Source: JAFDVL01 sp031409955
Lineage (GTDB): Bacteria > Acidobacteriota > Blastocatellia > RBC074
Assembly: GCA_031409955.1 (NCBI GenBank)
Contig: JANNYF010000012.1
Coordinates: forward strand, 27,160 to 91,159
Length of the DNA: 64,000 nucleotides
Direction: 5' to 3'
Part shown: in pieces, positions 61,602 through 64,000 of the stretch
Numbering within the stretch: position 1 is the first letter of the stretch
Layout of the letters: every line of letters starts with the position of its first letter
Notes under the pieces: model-generated
Told to the model about the DNA's origin: nothing
What the model saw: the letters and a program-made list of their open reading frames with translations, nothing else
Databases searched by the model: none
Position numbers and translations under genes: made by a program

Positions 61602-63548
61602 TCAGGCAAGCATAGATTCCTGAATCACCAGAATTGGTTCAATGAATCTCTTCAGTTCTTCCTTCTGCTCTACTAAGAATGGTGCATCTTTGACCTTGGA
61701 GTGGAGATTGAGTAGGCGCTTTTCAGCACGGTTGAGAATTGTGTCGTAAAGCATGGGAATTATTTTTACTTCCTCGCCTTCCTTTCTAGGTTCCTCTTCA
61801 CCAGCTTCAATCTCATCACCAAGAACGAATCCATCAACTCGGGTGGTCTTGCGGATATGTCCCTTCGACTTCAGTTCCTTCACATACTTCCAAACTTGCT
61901 CTTTTTCCTTGGAACCCAATGGCAAGCCGGTTGTTTTGAGGTCGACAATAACAACATGCTCAACACCGTCTTCGTTGTAATTATCATCGTACGAAGAACG
62001 GGCATAGAAGCCAGCACTGCCATCTGGCAAAACAACAAAGTCTGGGCGGTTCCGAGATCCCTTACCTTTCTTGTCTCCAAAAAGCTCACGAATGACAGTA
62101 GTCATACCTCTATTAGAAGTAAACTCAATTGATTCAAACTGAGGGCCAAACATCCACAAGCCTTTTTCGAATAAGGGCTGTAGCTCGTGGACTTCATCAA
62201 TGCCTACGATTTTAAGCTTTTCTTTCAACTCACTGATTAGCTTGAGTCTGTTCTGGATTTCGTCCAACACAATTTTGGCCATCCCAATAGTCCATTGGGT
62301 CAGAACTTCATGGAGTGCATCCAGATCATGCGGGTCTTGGTTGTGAAGCAACTCCAGAAGTCCATACCTAGACTTGGCTTTCTCAAGCTTGGTTAGAATT
62401 GAAGTTAGTTGCACGATTTCCTGCTCTCCAAAGTTTGGGCATTTATCTACAACCTCGTTCACAAACCCTTCAACCCTGTCCTTGCTCAGCGGGGGTAAGC
62501 TGTTGACTTCTCCCCCAACCTTTTCAATGACAGACTGTCGTTTTGTCTCTCTCTCGGCTTTATTACTTTGAAAAATAATGTCCCGAATCTTGTCTTGAAC
62601 GATTGGCCTGACAGTGTTCCAAATCGCATTGTCTTCTTTGAACCATGACCAGTCTTCAAGAACCGCGTTGGCTTCATTAAGAAAATCCGCCTGGACAATG
62701 AAAGTGTAGCGCTTTGCCTCAGAAGTTCTGCCGTCCAGAATTCGCTCGAAGTCACTGCCCCGCCATTGGCATTCACCCACTGCACGATTGAGAACCCACC
62801 AAGCAATACCGTGCTGTTTTGTGGTCTTGTCTGCTTTGAGGGTATCAATGTGTAGAATCTTGACCTTGCCGATGTTGGGGATGTTAATTTCTTCTGTCGC
62901 CAAGCAGTTTTCTGAAATGTCATTAAAAGTGATTTGGCTATCATCCAGGTAAACACGAAAGGCAGGGTTCGCTAGAAAGCGACTACCAATCAATTCTCTG
63001 GCTTGCTTATCGGTCACGGCGATCCTCGGTATAGTGCCTGAGCCTCTGATTTCTGTACCGTGTCCACTAACACCACTTTCTATGAAGTCAATCTCTTCAA
63101 GGACAAGTGGTCTGTTGGGGGTGCGATAAATCCTGCAAGTGAACTGCTGACCATCTTTCTTTGAAGTAATGATGTATTCACTGGAAAAACAAAAGCAGGC
63201 AAATCGTCCTTTGCCATTCTTTCCGAAAACGGGGCGTGGCAATCCAGCGACATCTGAAGGTGGATCAGTAGTCGTTCCGTAGCGGGCAACTCGATCATAA
63301 GACATCGCACGCCATATGTATTGAAACTCCTCCTTTGTCATCCCCTTGCCATTGTCTGCAATAGAAAACTGCTTTTGTGTAGAGTCGTCGGGCCAAGTTA
63401 TTATTACTTCGGTTGAGTATGCGTCCCAACAGTTGGCAACCAACTCTACAATCGCCGTTCTAGGATTGGTAATGATTGAACCTGCCCAGCTTTCCAAAAA
63501 TCTGTCTTCATAAAATAGTGATTCTTCGTCCACGATTTTCTCCCTCAT
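61602..63548 (-). CDS. GHKL-type ATPase fused to a PD-(D/E)XK (Shedu-like) nuclease domain
   Basis: 648 residues, clearly AT-richer than the neighbouring genes. Residues 1-200 carry a GHKL/HSP90-like ATP site: Glu35 and Asn39 in AIVELVANCWDAY, DNGKGM (65-70) and the lid glycines GKNGKGRF (109-116). A middle region (about 200-400) has MutL/HSP90-like beta segments and helices. The C-terminal third resembles the Shedu/DUF4263 nuclease: LWMFGPQFESIEF, then Asp503 in RPDFVV, Asp536-x-Lys538 in IVDLKTTG and EKEQVWKYVKEL. This is the PD...(D/E)xK pattern with the following Gln-Tyr. No phage-defence partner gene is adjacent on this strand. A defence role is inference. The start ATG has no clear Shine-Dalgarno. 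Confidence 0.75.
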   Translation of the reverse strand: MREKIVDEESLFYEDRFLESWAGSIITNPRTAIVELVANCWDAYSTEVIITWPDDSTQKQFSIADNGKGMTKEEFQYIWRAMSYDRVARYGTTTDPPSDVAGLPRPVFGKNGKGRFACFCFSSEYIITSKKDGQQFTCRIYRTPNRPLVLEEIDFIESGVSGHGTEIRGSGTIPRIAVTDKQARELIGSRFLANPAFRVYLDDSQITFNDISENCLATEEINIPNIGKVKILHIDTLKADKTTKQHGIAWWVLNRAVGECQWRGSDFERILDGRTSEAKRYTFIVQADFLNEANAVLEDWSWFKEDNAIWNTVRPIVQDKIRDIIFQSNKAERETKRQSVIEKVGGEVNSLPPLSKDRVEGFVNEVVDKCPNFGEQEIVQLTSILTKLEKAKSRYGLLELLHNQDPHDLDALHEVLTQWTIGMAKIVLDEIQNRLKLISELKEKLKIVGIDEVHELQPLFEKGLWMFGPQFESIEFTSNRGMTTVIRELFGDKKGKGSRNRPDFVVLPDGSAGFYARSSYDDNYNEDGVEHVVIVDLKTTGLPLGSKEKEQVWKYVKELKSKGHIRKTTRVDGFVLGDEIEAGEEEPRKEGEEVKIIPMLYDTILNRAEKRLLNLHSKVKDAPFLVEQKEELKRFIEPILVIQESMLA

Positions 63549-63684
63549 TTATTGCCTATTCTGCACCGGACTGTTGGTCGTATCATAATTATCTTTGCTG
63601 ATTCTTTTATCCGGCGTCAAGCTCTCTCTGCACAACATTGGCATTGAGTCGTTTGCAAATGTCTTTGGGCAGGGTGATCGCTAG

Positions 63685-64000
63685 TTAAGGATGCACCTTT
63701 TCGTTTTTCTCCAGCATAGTGACGAACTGCTGAATACGCCGGGCGCGCGTCTCCGCTTTTTTCGCGGTCTGAATGCGAAAGAGAATCGCGTAGCGGTTGC
63801 CGCTCTTCAGCGTGGCAAAAAAAGCTTTCGCCGGTGGGTTGCGATCCAGTTCGGCTTGGAAATCTTCCGGCACGGTGGCGGTGCGGTGAGAATCATACGC
63901 GGCCTCCCACTGTCCATTCTGTTGGGCGCGCTCAATCGCCTGCAAGCCAGCCGGTTTCATCTGGCCATCTTGGATAAGCTGCAAGGCTTTTTCCCGATTG
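63685..64000 (-). CDS. YdeI/OmdA-like protein, 5' end cut by the window
   Basis: About 105 residues are visible, the frame running to the window edge (NREKALQLIQDGQMKPAGL at its start). Conserved features are MKPAGLQAIERA, VPEDFQAELDRNPPAKAFF and the C-terminal RYAILFRIQTAKKAETRARR ending IQQFVTMLEKNEKVHP. These match the YdeI/OmpD-associated family, cytoplasmic proteins linked to envelope stress and antimicrobial peptide tolerance. The true start lies outside. It is 136 bp upstream of the GHKL gene in the same direction, with no repeat between. Confidence 0.85.
   Translation of the reverse strand, partial: NREKALQLIQDGQMKPAGLQAIERAQQNGQWEAAYDSHRTATVPEDFQAELDRNPPAKAFFATLKSGNRYAILFRIQTAKKAETRARRIQQFVTMLEKNEKVHP

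Overview
The window looks like a chromosomal segment of an acidobacterium, most plausibly a member of Blastocatellia, with base composition in the mid-50s % GC. The pointers are family-level. There are three giant Oar-type TonB-dependent receptors with an N-terminal carboxypeptidase-regulatory domain, and three MacB/FtsX-like permeases of the acidobacterial duplicated orphan permease (ADOP) type. One protein ends in a Solibacter-type C-terminal domain (TIGR03437), one is a winged-helix/PD40-propeller regulator, and a lipid A gene block (lpxD-fabZ-lpxA) shows a Gram-negative envelope. Placement is inference; no 16S or other rRNA marker is present.

Layout. 1-2.8 kb: tail of an OmpH/Skp chaperone, then lpxD, fabZ, lpxA. 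2.8-10 kb: an Rpn-like nuclease, a secreted CehA/McbA-type PHP metallohydrolase and the first Oar receptor. 10.5-12.3 kb: cdaA-cdaR (cyclic di-AMP synthesis) and a tRNA-Pro(CGG) with its own promoter and terminator. 12.4-22.6 kb: an extracytoplasmic redox block with a VOC protein, two tandem cytochrome c/copper type II monooxygenase fusions, a class I cytochrome c, a death-on-curing toxin module, a Tat-exported thiamine-diphosphate enzyme and, divergently, a haem c/PQQ alcohol dehydrogenase resembling polyvinyl-alcohol dehydrogenase. 22.6-30 kb: S9 peptidase, nitronate monooxygenase-like enzyme, a decayed serine-hydrolase gene split by a small inverted-repeat element, a secreted caspase-FGE fusion and an alpha/beta hydrolase. 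30-37.5 kb: two more Oar receptors. 38-50 kb: regulatory and surface genes, including a CHASE2 histidine kinase, a sigma-54 response regulator and a FecR/beta-barrel protein in one operon-like run. 50-60.7 kb: a YncE/phosphoesterase and three tandem ADOP permeases. 60.7-64 kb: an accessory strip with a MntA nucleotidyltransferase, a truncated HepT, a TPR gene scar, an AT-richer GHKL-ATPase/PD-(D/E)XK protein and a YdeI-like gene running off the edge.

Two themes stand out. First, many intergenic gaps hold hairpin elements whose arms are short tandem repeats, usually 7 bp. The unit sequence differs between elements but the architecture is shared. Other inverted-repeat families occur twice, and one copy visibly interrupts a gene. 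Second, there are several broken genes. Single-base frameshifts occur in both members of the two-component pair, so either that system is decaying or the assembly has indel errors. The best candidate for an undescribed system is the GHKL-ATPase fused to a Shedu-like nuclease at 61.6-63.5 kb. The cytochrome/copper-monooxygenase pair and the exported TPP enzyme beside a PVADH-like dehydrogenase are the most unusual metabolic content.
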